The notes: generated by a model from the letters alone, not told the origin. Shown: positions 7,479 to 15,853, counted from the first letter of the stretch. The stretch: 34,852 bases of DNA from Verrucomicrobiaceae bacterium (GCA_012719225.1 JAAYAT010000391.1:1-34852), one strand, 5' to 3'. A program made the numbers and translations.

Positions 7479-8495
7479 ATGAATCGTGAACCAATCAATC
7501 CGGATGATCCGCAGATGACGGCCTACGCCTTGGGAGAACTCACCGCGGCGGAAACGGCGGAGTTCGAAGCCCGCTTGCAGTCGTCGCCGATGGCGCGAGC
7601 GGAACTCGCCTCGATGCGCGAAGTCATGGATCTGCTCAGCGACGGTCTGCGCGGAGAATGGGTCTCCGAACAGAAGCAGCCCGAGTTGACATTGCTGGAA
7701 CCCCTCGCTCCGACCGACAGGGTGGTGGAAGGGCGTTTTCGTCCGGTGCGCCGCCACTATCATGCCGCTGCGGCGGCGGTGGTGGGGATGCTCTTGGTCG
7801 GTGGAATCATCGCCACCAGCCAGAAGAGCGGCGAAGGCGTGGCGGAAACCGGCACGGGGGACACGGTCGACGCGATTTCTTTGGCTGCGGTGGGGGCGGC
7901 TCCTTCGGTGCATGTGCCGCAGTTGTTCCTCGCGGAAGAGGTGGACGACGTTTCCCGACTGGACCTGGCCGATGAGAGCGCGATGTTTTCTTCGATCGAC
8001 GCGAGTTATCTCGACGCCGGATCGGCCATCCCGGTCTCCGCGACGTCCGGGAACGGACCGCTGCAGGCGGCCTCGGAGCGGGGCGGACTGGAGCGGGTGG
8101 ATTCCTACCTGCCGCCTCTCCCGGATTCCCATTTCGGTCGTTTCTTCAAAACCGGCATGATCGAAAAACGTCTCCGGAGCGGTTCGCTGGCGAAGGCGGA
8201 TACCCGCAGCCAGGACAGTGTGCTCGTGAGCGGATACGTGACCATGGGCGGGGCCGCCCATCCGGAAAACAACCGGGTCCTCGCCGGATTCCAACCCGTT
8301 TCCATCAGCGGAAATCCCGTCGTCAACGAAGAGGCGGACCTGCAACTCCTCGCCGACCTGCACGGTCTGCAGAAAGATTTGTCCGAGGTGATCGGCGGAA
8401 TGTCGGTGGACGCCGCCGAGAGGAGCACGCTCGAAAGCATTCTGGAAGAAAATCGTCGCATCATTTCGCAGTTGAAGCGGGAATTGACGCGATAA
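7479..8495 (+). CDS. Probable membrane anti-sigma factor
   Basis: A 338-residue protein directly after the ECF sigma gene. Residues 9-50 (DDPQMTAYALGELTAAETAE and following) match the short helical N-terminus common to planctomycete/verrucomicrobial anti-sigma proteins. They contain no zinc-binding HxxxCxxC. A single membrane segment lies at about 96-114 (AAAAAVVGMLLVGGIIATS). This leaves an N-terminal cytoplasmic domain to hold the sigma factor and a 220-residue periplasmic part. That part is low in recognisable motifs and ends in a charged helix (about 285-338) likely to form a coiled coil. The call rests on position, topology and the N-terminal motif. The signal that would release the sigma factor is unknown. 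Confidence 0.7.
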   Translation: MNREPINPDDPQMTAYALGELTAAETAEFEARLQSSPMARAELASMREVMDLLSDGLRGEWVSEQKQPELTLLEPLAPTDRVVEGRFRPVRRHYHAAAAAVVGMLLVGGIIATSQKSGEGVAETGTGDTVDAISLAAVGAAPSVHVPQLFLAEEVDDVSRLDLADESAMFSSIDASYLDAGSAIPVSATSGNGPLQAASERGGLERVDSYLPPLPDSHFGRFFKTGMIEKRLRSGSLAKADTRSQDSVLVSGYVTMGGAAHPENNRVLAGFQPVSISGNPVVNEEADLQLLADLHGLQKDLSEVIGGMSVDAAERSTLESILEENRRIISQLKRELTR

Positions 8496-8521
8496 CCCCG
8501 AAAGAAACCCTTTTTCCCTTT

Positions 8522-8590
8522 CGACCGAACAGTGTTTGGTCGTGGACGTAATACCGGGGAGCCAGGCGGAGAGATCCGCCTGGCTCTTTC
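8522..8590 (+). terminator. Terminator after the sigma/anti-sigma operon
   Basis: Two hairpins follow the anti-sigma stop. The first (8522-8530 / 8534-8542) has 9-bp arms with one G-T pair. The second is an 11-bp perfect stem (8559-8569 / 8576-8586, gagccaggcgg and its complement, 6-base loop) followed by TTTCCATTTT. The second is a strong intrinsic-terminator candidate. The rest of the 203-bp gap up to 8698 shows no gene. Confidence 0.75.
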
Positions 8591-8698
8591 CATTTTCCCA
8601 GGGAGCGGGCGGGTCCGCGCAATTTCTTTTCGTAGAAGTTGAAAATTCAGGATGTTTGGTGAAGGTGCCCCTCGTCCGCCCCAAGCCGCCCCGTCGTT

Positions 8699-11308
8699 TT
8701 GAATTCGTCCTCCACCGAACCTCCGCCCCGGTTCCCTCCCTCCGATCCCAATGGCGGAGGTGTCCTCGGACAGATCGTCCTGCACGAGCGGCCTTTTTGT
8801 GACGAGATTTTCTCCCGTGAATCGCTCCAGAAAGGGCGCTGGCTGGTCGAAAACGGTGCGGTGCGCGTGGTCACGGCGAACGTGCAGGGACGCTTCGCGG
8901 GGATCTTTGGTCAGATCGCCGACGACGAGGATGGGCCCCGGGCGGAGGTGAGCATCGTGATCCACCGCAGCGACGAGGGATGGAAAGTGGACGGGCGCAG
9001 CGACCGGTCGACCGAGGCCAACGACGCGCATGTGGCCGCTCTCCTCATGGCGGCCATGCGGGAGAAAGGGGCCGTCGCGGACCTCTCCTTCGGCCTGGGC
9101 CAACTGCGCAGCGGGATCCACCTTTTCTCCGTCGATGTCCGGGCGGGGATTCTGCACTGGGACGATTCCGACGCGCGCGCCGTGCTGGAGAACATGCCGC
9201 TCGCCCGACTCGACGGGGAGGACCCGAAAGTGGAGACGCGTCTCCGCGCGATGGGCCTGAAGCGTCTCGTCGAACTCTATCCCTGGGACGAGATCGTGCC
9301 CGAGTACCGCCAATGCTACGCGTATTCGGCGATTCGCCGGGGGATGCAGGAAGTTTTTTGGGCCGACTTTCTTTCGAATCGGCGCGGTGAACTCGAGGCC
9401 CTCGACTGCGAGATCACGATCGATCCGGATTTCGGACTCCAGGTCATCGAGCCGCTCGATTATTACGGCGAGATCCACGCCGAAGAGGAGGCGGTGGATT
9501 GGTTCGGTTTCGAATACGGGATGCGGCGGGGCGAGGAAAAAATCAACCTGCTTCCCTGTCTGGTGCGCTATCTGGAGAGCAAACCAGCCGGTTTTCGCCT
9601 CGCGAATCTCGGGAAGGGAGCGGAGGAGAAAAAGATCCCTATTCAGCTCGGTGATACCGGGCAATTTGTGGCGATCCCGGCGCGCAAGCTCCAGACCATC
9701 CTCGGGCTGCTCACGGAACTGTTCGACCTGCAGCCCATCTCGGAGGAGGGGACGGTGCGCCTCCACCACGTGCGGGCGGCGCAGTTGACCCGCTTCCAAG
9801 GCGAGGAGGCTCTCGTCGACACCGCCCCCGAGGATTTGAGAAAACGGGCCGCCGAGATCGAGGCCTTGCGGCCCAAAGAAAATCCCGAAGCGCCGCAGGG
9901 ATTTCTCGCCTCGCTGCGGCCCTACCAGCAGGATGGCTTCGAGTGGCTTCAGTTCCTTCGCGAACAAAGACTGGGCGGTATCCTCGCCGACGACATGGGG
10001 CTGGGGAAAACCGTGCAGACCCTTTGCCATCTGCACTGCGAGAAAGTAAACGGGAGGGCCGACCTGCCCAGTCTCATCCTCGCTCCGAAAAGCGTCGTGC
10101 CAAACTGGGAGAAAGAAGCCAAAAAGTTCGCTCCGTCGCTCAAGGTGATCGCCCTCCAGGGGCCCCAGCGGAAAAAGTATTACCCCGTCTTGCAACACTG
10201 CGATCTGGTTGTGACGTCCTACCCGGTTCTCTTTCGCGACGCCGAGGAACTGCTCAATCAGCCCTTCCACTACGTCGTCCTGGACGAGGCCCACACCATC
10301 AAGAACACCGCATCACAGATCACCAAAGTCGCCTACCAAATCGACGCGCGGCATCGCCTCTGCCTGTCCGGGACCCCCATTGAAAACCATCTCGGGGAAC
10401 TCTGGTCGCTCTTTCATTTCCTCACGCCGGGGTTCCTCGGCAGCGAGGAGAGCTTCAACCGCTGTTTTCGCATTCCCATCGAGAAACACCGCGACGAAGG
10501 ACTCCGCAAGCGCCTCGCCGAACGCGTCGCGCCCCTCATGCTGCGCCGCACCAAAACGCTGGTCGCCCACGATCTGCCGCCGAAGACGGAGATCGTCAGA
10601 ACGGTCGAGCTGCACCCCAAACAAGTCGAGCTCTACGAGGCGGTGCGGGCGGCGGTGAGCCGCGAGGTCCACGAAGAGATCGCCCGGCTCGGCGCGGAAA
10701 AGAGCAAGCTCCTCGTGCTCGACGCGCTCCTGAAGCTGCGGCAGGTCTGCAACCATCCGCACCTGCTCCAGCTTCCCTCGGCCCGGAAAGTGAAACGCTC
10801 GGCGAAGATGGATCTGATCATGGACTGGATTCCCTCCATGGTGAAAGAGGGGAGACGCATCCTCGTTTTCTCCCAGTTCACCGGGATGCTCTCCATCATC
10901 GAGCAGGCTCTCACGAAGGAGGGGGTGCGCTTTCTCACCCTCACCGGACAATCAAAAGACCGCGGACAGCTCTGCGATGATTTCCAGGCGGGGAAGGCGC
11001 CCGTGTTTCTCATCAGTCTCCGCGCCGGAGGAACGGGACTCAACCTCACGGCGGCGGACACCGTGATCCACTTCGATCCCTGGTGGAATCCCGCCCTCGA
11101 ATCCCAGGCGACGGACCGGGCCTATCGCATCGGGCAGAAAAATCCCGTGTTCGTCTACAAGCTCATCACCGCGGGGACGATAGAGGAAAAAATCCTCCTG
11201 CTGCAGCAGAAAAAGAGGGCGCTCTTCGAAGGTATTCTCGAGGGGACGCCGCAAAAACTGTCCTTTTCCGAGGACGAACTCGACGATCTCCTCGCGCCGA
11301 TGAAGTGA
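8699..11308 (+). CDS. SNF2/HepA-family DNA-dependent ATPase
   Basis: An 869-residue superfamily 2 ATPase of the Snf2 type, which moves along DNA or remodels protein-nucleic acid complexes. An N-terminal region of about 400 residues, acidic and without a visible SWIM zinc site, precedes the motor. The motor shows RPYQQDGFEWLQFL (Q-like region), Walker A DDMGLGKT (431-438), ILAPKSVVPNWEKE, the DEAH box at D529-H532, LSGTPIENHLGELWSL, and LRRTKTLV. The C-terminal lobe has ILVFSQFTGML, LRAGGTGLNL and ATDRAYRIGQ. The start is uncertain: an in-frame TGA at 8660 limits extension, the first start codon is TTG 8699, and no Shine-Dalgarno is seen. The gene stands alone and is convergent with the next one, with 9 bases between stops. 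Bacterial members are implicated in RNA polymerase recycling or defence; nothing here points to defence. Confidence 0.92.
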   Translation: MNSSSTEPPPRFPPSDPNGGGVLGQIVLHERPFCDEIFSRESLQKGRWLVENGAVRVVTANVQGRFAGIFGQIADDEDGPRAEVSIVIHRSDEGWKVDGRSDRSTEANDAHVAALLMAAMREKGAVADLSFGLGQLRSGIHLFSVDVRAGILHWDDSDARAVLENMPLARLDGEDPKVETRLRAMGLKRLVELYPWDEIVPEYRQCYAYSAIRRGMQEVFWADFLSNRRGELEALDCEITIDPDFGLQVIEPLDYYGEIHAEEEAVDWFGFEYGMRRGEEKINLLPCLVRYLESKPAGFRLANLGKGAEEKKIPIQLGDTGQFVAIPARKLQTILGLLTELFDLQPISEEGTVRLHHVRAAQLTRFQGEEALVDTAPEDLRKRAAEIEALRPKENPEAPQGFLASLRPYQQDGFEWLQFLREQRLGGILADDMGLGKTVQTLCHLHCEKVNGRADLPSLILAPKSVVPNWEKEAKKFAPSLKVIALQGPQRKKYYPVLQHCDLVVTSYPVLFRDAEELLNQPFHYVVLDEAHTIKNTASQITKVAYQIDARHRLCLSGTPIENHLGELWSLFHFLTPGFLGSEESFNRCFRIPIEKHRDEGLRKRLAERVAPLMLRRTKTLVAHDLPPKTEIVRTVELHPKQVELYEAVRAAVSREVHEEIARLGAEKSKLLVLDALLKLRQVCNHPHLLQLPSARKVKRSAKMDLIMDWIPSMVKEGRRILVFSQFTGMLSIIEQALTKEGVRFLTLTGQSKDRGQLCDDFQAGKAPVFLISLRAGGTGLNLTAADTVIHFDPWWNPALESQATDRAYRIGQKNPVFVYKLITAGTIEEKILLLQQKKRALFEGILEGTPQKLSFSEDELDDLLAPMK

Positions 11309-11317
11309 ATCGCCCGA

Positions 11318-12259
11318 TCAATAGATCAGGCCGGGAATCTTGCCGTGGGCGATGAGACGACCCTTCTGCTGGTTCAGTTCGAAGATATCCACGCCACATC
11401 CGGTGAGACCCTTGACCGATTTGCCGCGTGCGCCGAAGATGTAGTGCTTGTCCCTTTCCGCGTTGTAGCCCAGATAGAGCATCACATGGGAGACGCGGTG
11501 GCCCGAGTTGTAGGTGCCGCCCCAGAAAATGAGATCGCCGGGAGAGAGCTTCTTGAACAGCTTCTTGTGGGCGGATTTCCCGTAGACGTCGTCGAGGGTT
11601 TTGTTCTTCTTGAGCCAAGCGTATTGGTCGTAGGAGGTGCGGGGGACGCCTTTGACACCGATCTTTTGGAGCAAGTACTGGATCGTTGCGGAACAATCGA
11701 GTCCGCCCGAATCGGGATCGTCCGCGCCGAAGATGTAGGTCAGTTTTTGCTCGGCGAGGGCGTGGGCCTCGGCCCGGAGACGGTCTAGGGTAGGGCCGTC
11801 GATGGTTTCCTTTTTCTCCTCCTTCTCATCGTCTCCGGCGGTGGCCGGTTCGGGCGGGCTGTCGGTGCTGTCCACTGGCTTCTCCGAAAGAGGTTTCTCC
11901 TCCGACTTCGGTTCCGGAGGGAGGTTCGCTTGGTCGGCTTTCGAGAGCGGGATGTCGGATTCCAAGGACGTCTCTTCCGCCAGCGAGGCGTCTTCGCCAG
12001 CGGGCGGGACGGGAGCCGGATCGGGGGCGGGGAGGGAGAGATCCACGACGGGAGGATGCTCCGGGATGGGAGGAGGCGGGATCTGCACCGAAACCGTCTT
12101 GCTTTTCATCCTGTCCATACCGCCGCGCACGTTCTGTTTGATCGGCACGATGGGGCGGAACGAACGGATCCGGGGTTTCGGCTCCGCCTGAACCTCGACA
12201 AAACTGCCACCCGAGACAACGAGGGCGGCCAGAAACGCAAAAGCTCTTGGAAAGGACAT
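11318..12259 (-). CDS. Secreted NlpC/P60 peptidase with disordered linker
   Basis: A 313-residue exported protein. Residues 1-25 (MSFPRAFAFLAALVVSGGSF, then VEVQA) form a signal peptide. Residues about 30-150 are proline-, serine- and glutamate-rich and look disordered, a tether or spacer. The C-terminal domain (about 155-313) is NlpC/P60: catalytic C189 in GGLDCSATIQ, H258 in RVSHVMLYLG, and the fold-typical SPGDLIFWGG segment. Members cut gamma-D-glutamyl-diamino acid bonds of peptidoglycan peptides in the periplasm. The third catalytic residue is not assigned with confidence. The upstream 100 bases are very AT-rich, which suggests its own promoter, but clear -35/-10 pairs are not evident. 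No neighbour indicates a particular process. Confidence 0.88.
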   Translation of the reverse strand: MSFPRAFAFLAALVVSGGSFVEVQAEPKPRIRSFRPIVPIKQNVRGGMDRMKSKTVSVQIPPPPIPEHPPVVDLSLPAPDPAPVPPAGEDASLAEETSLESDIPLSKADQANLPPEPKSEEKPLSEKPVDSTDSPPEPATAGDDEKEEKKETIDGPTLDRLRAEAHALAEQKLTYIFGADDPDSGGLDCSATIQYLLQKIGVKGVPRTSYDQYAWLKKNKTLDDVYGKSAHKKLFKKLSPGDLIFWGGTYNSGHRVSHVMLYLGYNAERDKHYIFGARGKSVKGLTGCGVDIFELNQQKGRLIAHGKIPGLIY

Positions 12260-12399
12260 AGCGGTAAATTTAATATTAATTTATAAAAAAGAAAACTTAA
12301 TTATTTAGGATTTGTTTAAATTTTTATAAATTTATTAGCTCGAATGGGTTCCGATTCTCCCGCCCGCGGGGGATGAGCTGGTCGATCGACGGTCGTCGG

Positions 12400-12438
12400 G
12401 ATCTCCGTAGAACGGGTCTCCAGGCCCGTTTCGGTGGC
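12400..12438. repeat. Direct repeat copy 1 with internal hairpin
   Basis: A 39-base unit that recurs at 12691-12729 with one mismatch (T/C at the 33rd base). It contains the hairpin AACGGGTC-TCCA-GGCCCGTT, an 8-bp stem with one G-T pair. It resembles short dispersed palindromic repeats of bacterial intergenic DNA. Confidence 0.85.
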
Positions 12439-12489
12439 GGAGCGGCACGGGGATTTCGGCCCATGGAGATCCGGATGCGCAATCGGCTT

Positions 12490-12637
12490 ACCGGGACGGT
12501 TCGCCCTACCTTCGTCGAAGATGCGATGGAGAGCGGAAGAACACACTTCATTTCCCATCGAAATCGATTCGCGGGGCGATCTGTGTCCTTCGATGTAAGA
12601 AACCATAGACAAAATGGTAGGGCGAACCGTCCCCGGT
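12490..12637. repeat. Inverted repeat, 21/22-base arms
   Basis: The left arm (12490-12510) and right arm (12616-12637) are inverted copies that differ by one extra C in the right arm. Each contains GGTAGGGCGAACCGT or its complement. They enclose about 105 bases without a recognisable gene and lie between the two direct repeats. The arrangement suggests a small non-autonomous element or a REP-like cluster. Confidence 0.8.
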
Positions 12638-12690
12638 GAGCCGCCGGACGGACGTTCGATCCCGATTTCGATTTCGATTTGGGCCGCCGA

Positions 12691-12729
12691 GATCTCCGTA
12701 GAACGGGTCTCCAGGCCCGTTCCGGTGGC
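12691..12729. repeat. Direct repeat copy 2, abutting the NirV-SCO1 stop
   Basis: Second copy of the 39-base unit, ending one base before the stop codon of the minus-strand NirV-SCO1 gene. Its internal hairpin lies just after that gene in the direction of transcription, so it could protect the mRNA 3' end or help termination, although no T-tract follows. Confidence 0.85.
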
Positions 12730-14055
12730 TCACGGTGCCAGGAGCTTGCGGAGCGCCTCCACCGTCGGGGCGATGTCGGCGCCGAGGGAATCCTCGCGAT
12801 GCACGAGATTGCCGTTGGCGTCGAGGACGGCGATGAGGTTGGAGTGGGCGAAGGCATCCTGCACCTGCTGAAATTTGAAATCGAGGACGACGGCCAGTTC
12901 CCGGGCGTCGTCGTCCGGAGCGGTCAGAAAGGTCCATCGCGACGGGTCCATTTTCAGATCGGCCATCTTCTTGGTCATCGCCTCGGGGGTGTCGTGGAGC
13001 GGGTCGATCGAGAAAAAAGTGAATCCGACTCCGGAGGCGTCGGGGCCGAGCGCGGATTCGATCCGCTGCATGTCCGCGAAGATCCGGGGGCAGGAGTATT
13101 CGCAGCGGGTGAAACCCAGAGTCACGACGCGGGGTTTCCCGCGGAGTTGTGTGAGGGAAACGGCTTCTCCGTCCTGGGTCCGCCAGATCCCCGGCAGTTC
13201 GTAGAGGGTGGAGAAGCTCCGGGACGGGGTTGCTTCGCGGTCGGGGACGAGGGAGCGGGCTCCGCGAAAGCCGAGGCTGCCCACGCAGTAGGTGCCCTTG
13301 AGGCTGGAGCGGAAGGCGTAGCGCATGAAGGCCGCGTAGTTGCTCACATCCGACGCGAAGAGGGAGTCGCCGCCGCAGAAGAGTCGCCGCTCGAGCGCGC
13401 CGTCGCCGCGCGAATCACCCACGACCATGCTCGAGTTGAAGTCCTGGACCCATTCCCAGACGAGACCGTGGAGACCGCGGACGCCGTGGAAGTTCGGCTC
13501 GGCCGCAGCGGCGGACGGGAGGAGGCCGCCCGAGGGCTGCGAGTACCACTGCAGGAGTTTTTTGAGAAATTCCTGATCCTTGCTCGCGTCGGGACGGGTC
13601 GCGTCGGCGAGGGCGACGAACTCCCATTCGTCCTGGGTGGGAAGCCGTTTCCCCCGCGCCTCGCAGTAGGCTTTGGCAGCGAACCAGGAGATGTGGGTGA
13701 CGGGCGATTCGAGCAGTGCCTCGTCGCCGGGGTCGAGGTCGCCCCGCCAATGCGAGAGATACATCGCGTCAGCCCGGGTCGGTTCCATGGCGGATCGTCG
13801 CCATTCGGGGTGTTCCTCGACGAAGGCGAGGAACTCGCGGTTCGTGACCAGGGTTTCGTCGAGGAAGAAGGGGGCGACTTTACGGGGCTGCGCTTCCTTG
13901 GAGTAGAGGGGTGTGTAGCTCCCTCCGGGAACGGAGAGCATGCCCGCGGGCGGAGCGACCTGGTCCTCCGCCGCCACCGCAGGGGTGCCGACGAGGAAGG
14001 CGAGCCAGAGAAGTCGGGTCGGGAGACCGGGGAGGGGAGGGGTGGAGGCTTTCAT
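12730..14055 (-). CDS. NirV/FGE-like domain fused to SCO1/SenC copper chaperone
   Basis: A 441-residue exported fusion protein. A signal peptide (about 1-28) ends near AVAAE. Residues 35-275 form a formylglycine-generating-enzyme-like (SUMF1) domain: MLSVPGGSYTPLY, FFLDETLVTNREFLAFVE, SPVTHISWFAAKAYCEARGK with RLPTQDEWEFVA, GLVWEWVQDF and SLGFRGAR. The usual catalytic cysteine pair near the end of this domain is missing (GGDSLFASDVSNYAAFMRYA). Residues 280-441 form a SCO1/SenC thioredoxin-like domain with copper ligands C318 and C322 (CEYSCP) and H404 (FAHSNLIAVLD). NirV, found beside nirK in several bacteria, is an FGE-like protein of unsettled role; SCO proteins deliver copper to cupredoxin/oxidase sites. 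The gene follows nirK by 34 bases on the same strand, so copper loading of NirK is the likely job (inference). Confidence 0.88.
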   Translation of the reverse strand: MKASTPPLPGLPTRLLWLAFLVGTPAVAAEDQVAPPAGMLSVPGGSYTPLYSKEAQPRKVAPFFLDETLVTNREFLAFVEEHPEWRRSAMEPTRADAMYLSHWRGDLDPGDEALLESPVTHISWFAAKAYCEARGKRLPTQDEWEFVALADATRPDASKDQEFLKKLLQWYSQPSGGLLPSAAAAEPNFHGVRGLHGLVWEWVQDFNSSMVVGDSRGDGALERRLFCGGDSLFASDVSNYAAFMRYAFRSSLKGTYCVGSLGFRGARSLVPDREATPSRSFSTLYELPGIWRTQDGEAVSLTQLRGKPRVVTLGFTRCEYSCPRIFADMQRIESALGPDASGVGFTFFSIDPLHDTPEAMTKKMADLKMDPSRWTFLTAPDDDARELAVVLDFKFQQVQDAFAHSNLIAVLDANGNLVHREDSLGADIAPTVEALRKLLAP

Positions 14056-14089
14056 CGCGGGGCCGGGAGGAGAGCGGTGGGAAAATGAA

Positions 14090-15769
14090 TCAGTGGTTCG
14101 TGCCCACGGGAGGCGGGGCGGGCAGGGCGCGGATTTCCTTGACCATATCCGGAACCACTTCGGTGCCGTTGTTCTCCCAACTGTTGTAGACGTAGGTGAG
14201 CACGTTGGCGACCTGTTCGTCGTCGAGACCGAGCTGGGGCATGATGCTGTTGTAGACCTGTCCGTTGACGGTGATGGAGCCCTCCAGCCCGTGGATCACC
14301 GTCGAGATGGCGCGGTTCACGTCTGCGTTGAGGTAATCGGACGAGGCGAGCGGAGGAAAGGCCTGGAGGATGCCCTGGCCTTCGGGTTGGTGACAGGCCA
14401 TGCAGACCTGGGTGTAGACCATCTTGCCGCGCTCGATGCGCTCCTGCTTGTTCGCCGCCGCCGGCTGTTGGGTGGATTGCTGAGGGATGGTCTGGACGGT
14501 CGCACCTTCGAGCATGTAGACGCGGTCGTGCTGTTTGCCGGAATAGGTCAGCAGGTCTTCCTTGCCCGTGACGGTGATCGTGGCGATCGCGCCCTTGTTG
14601 AAGGCCCGGAAGATGGAGTGATCGACGAGGGTGATATTTCCGGGCACATTCAGTTCGAACTCGGTGATGGTGGCACCGCCGGCGGGGATCAGGGTTGTCT
14701 GGACCTGATTCTGGTTCGGTCGGATACCGCCCTCGCCGTAGACGGTGTCGAAAATCTCGCCGATCGCGTGGAAAGAGGAGACCAGGTTCGGACCGCCGTT
14801 GCCGACGAAGAGGCGCACCGTCTCGCCAACCTGGGCGTTGACCGAGTTGTCTCCGGCCATCGCTCCGACGGCGCCGTTGAAGACGACGTAGTCGGGGATT
14901 TCGGTGAGGGCTTTCTCCATGCTGAAGGCCTGCAGCCCGCCCTCGCCGTAGCTGCCTTCGGTGTAGAATTCGGACTGCATCAGATAGAATTCCTTGTCGA
15001 CCTCGGGCAGTCCGCCGATGGGTTCGACGAGGATGAGGCCGTACATTCCGTTGGCGATGTGCATGCCGACGGGGGCGGTGGCGCAGTGGTAGACGAAGAG
15101 CCCGGGGTTGAGGGCCTTGAAGGAAAAAACGGAAACGTGTCCGGGCGTGGTGAAGGAGGCGGCCGCCCCGCCGCCGGGTCCGGTGACGGCGTGCAGGTCG
15201 ATGTTGTGGGGCATCTTGCTGTCGGGATGGTTGATGAGGTGAAACTCGACCTCGTCGTTTTGTCGGATCCGCATGAACTTGCCCGGCACGCTCCCGCCGA
15301 AGGTCCAGAAGGTGTAGTCCACCCCGTCGGCGAGGCGCTTGACCACCTCGATGCATTCGAGTTCGATTTTCACCTTGGTGGGGTGATCGCGCGTGAGCGG
15401 AGGAGGCACGTGCGGGGCGTCGGTCAGGATCGCCACCTCTTGTCCCGTGACGGGTTTGTCGGGTTGCCGGGTGGAACGGGCGTAGAACTCATGGGATCGA
15501 TCCGCGGGTGGAGTGGCGGCATCGGAAGGTGCTGGCGCGGCGACGGATGGGGCCGGAGCGGACGGAGCGGCGGGTGGCGCGGCCGCCGCCACGGCTTGGA
15601 TTTCTTCGGAGAAACTCTCCTGGGACATTTTCTCGTTGGGACTGAGTTCGCGTTGTTCACACTGGACGAGGAAAACGGCGAGTCCGGGAAGGAGGAGGCG
15701 GTAGGGGAGAGCCATGCGCTTTTTGAGGTGCGGTGTTGAGAGATGGTTCGGAAGATAGGGGGATTTCAT
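14090..15769 (-). CDS. nirK: AniA/NirK-type copper nitrite reductase lipoprotein with C-terminal cytochrome c
   Basis: Reduces nitrite to nitric oxide. Two starts are possible: 15769, or ATG 15715, which gives a compact lipoprotein signal (MALPYRLLLPGLAVFLVQC) with the cysteine after FLVQ. An Ala/Pro-rich linker (about 40-85) follows, then two cupredoxin domains. Type 1 copper ligands are seen in MPHNIDLH and YHCATAPVGMHIANGM. Type 2 ligands are the second His of the first motif, the His before the Cys, and the His of VDHSIFRAFNKGA. The catalytic Asp (NIDLHA) and His (FHAIGEIFD) are kept. Wording around these sites resembles Neisseria AniA. A C-terminal cytochrome c domain has VCMACHQPEGQG (CxxCH) and a likely Met ligand in SIMPQLG, an electron entry for the enzyme. 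Located on the outer side of a membrane. First gene of a two-gene unit with NirV-SCO1. Confidence 0.95.
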   Translation of the reverse strand: MKSPYLPNHLSTPHLKKRMALPYRLLLPGLAVFLVQCEQRELSPNEKMSQESFSEEIQAVAAAAPPAAPSAPAPSVAAPAPSDAATPPADRSHEFYARSTRQPDKPVTGQEVAILTDAPHVPPPLTRDHPTKVKIELECIEVVKRLADGVDYTFWTFGGSVPGKFMRIRQNDEVEFHLINHPDSKMPHNIDLHAVTGPGGGAAASFTTPGHVSVFSFKALNPGLFVYHCATAPVGMHIANGMYGLILVEPIGGLPEVDKEFYLMQSEFYTEGSYGEGGLQAFSMEKALTEIPDYVVFNGAVGAMAGDNSVNAQVGETVRLFVGNGGPNLVSSFHAIGEIFDTVYGEGGIRPNQNQVQTTLIPAGGATITEFELNVPGNITLVDHSIFRAFNKGAIATITVTGKEDLLTYSGKQHDRVYMLEGATVQTIPQQSTQQPAAANKQERIERGKMVYTQVCMACHQPEGQGILQAFPPLASSDYLNADVNRAISTVIHGLEGSITVNGQVYNSIMPQLGLDDEQVANVLTYVYNSWENNGTEVVPDMVKEIRALPAPPPVGTNH

Positions 15770-15787
15770 GAACGCGTCACATTGCCG

Positions 15788-15819
15788 GAAAAATGCGATT
15801 TTTCAGGGGCTATTGTCAA
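15788..15819 (-). promoter_or_regulatory. Candidate nirK promoter element and operator palindrome
   Basis: On the minus strand, upstream of nirK, a perfect TTGACA (15819-15814) is followed by the palindrome GAAAAAT-CGC-ATTTTTC (15804-15788), with 7-bp arms. The palindrome sits where a -10 box would be expected and no good -10 is visible, as in promoters that need an activator or are blocked by a repressor. It could also be a weak transcription stop for the aldolase gene upstream. The binding protein is unknown. Confidence 0.45.
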
Positions 15820-15853
15820 AGCTTTACGACGCTTTCGCAAGTTCGGACGGCTT

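Larger units (their letters stand above)
12260..12729. other. 470-bp intergenic stretch: AT-rich upstream region plus repeats
   Basis: The only stretch over 300 bases without a gene. Bases 12260-12345 are strikingly AT-rich (many TAAT/TTTA runs) and probably carry the promoter of the NlpC/P60 gene on the minus strand. Bases 12400-12729 are bounded by two direct repeats and contain an inverted repeat; see the separate entries. Short open frames cross this part, but they are built from the repeats and show no recognisable protein. Confidence 0.7.

Noticed and set aside
8699-11308. The SNF2 ATPase as part of a phage-defence system
   Set aside because: No nuclease, methylase, phospholipase-D or other defence partner is adjacent; the neighbours are a sigma operon and a peptidoglycan peptidase.
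12373-12640. Short open frames within the repeat region
   Set aside because: They are composed of the repeat units and have no homology-like motifs or start signals.
13940-15739. A 599-codon plus-strand frame opposite nirK
   Set aside because: NirK copper ligands and CxxCH on the minus strand settle the coding strand.
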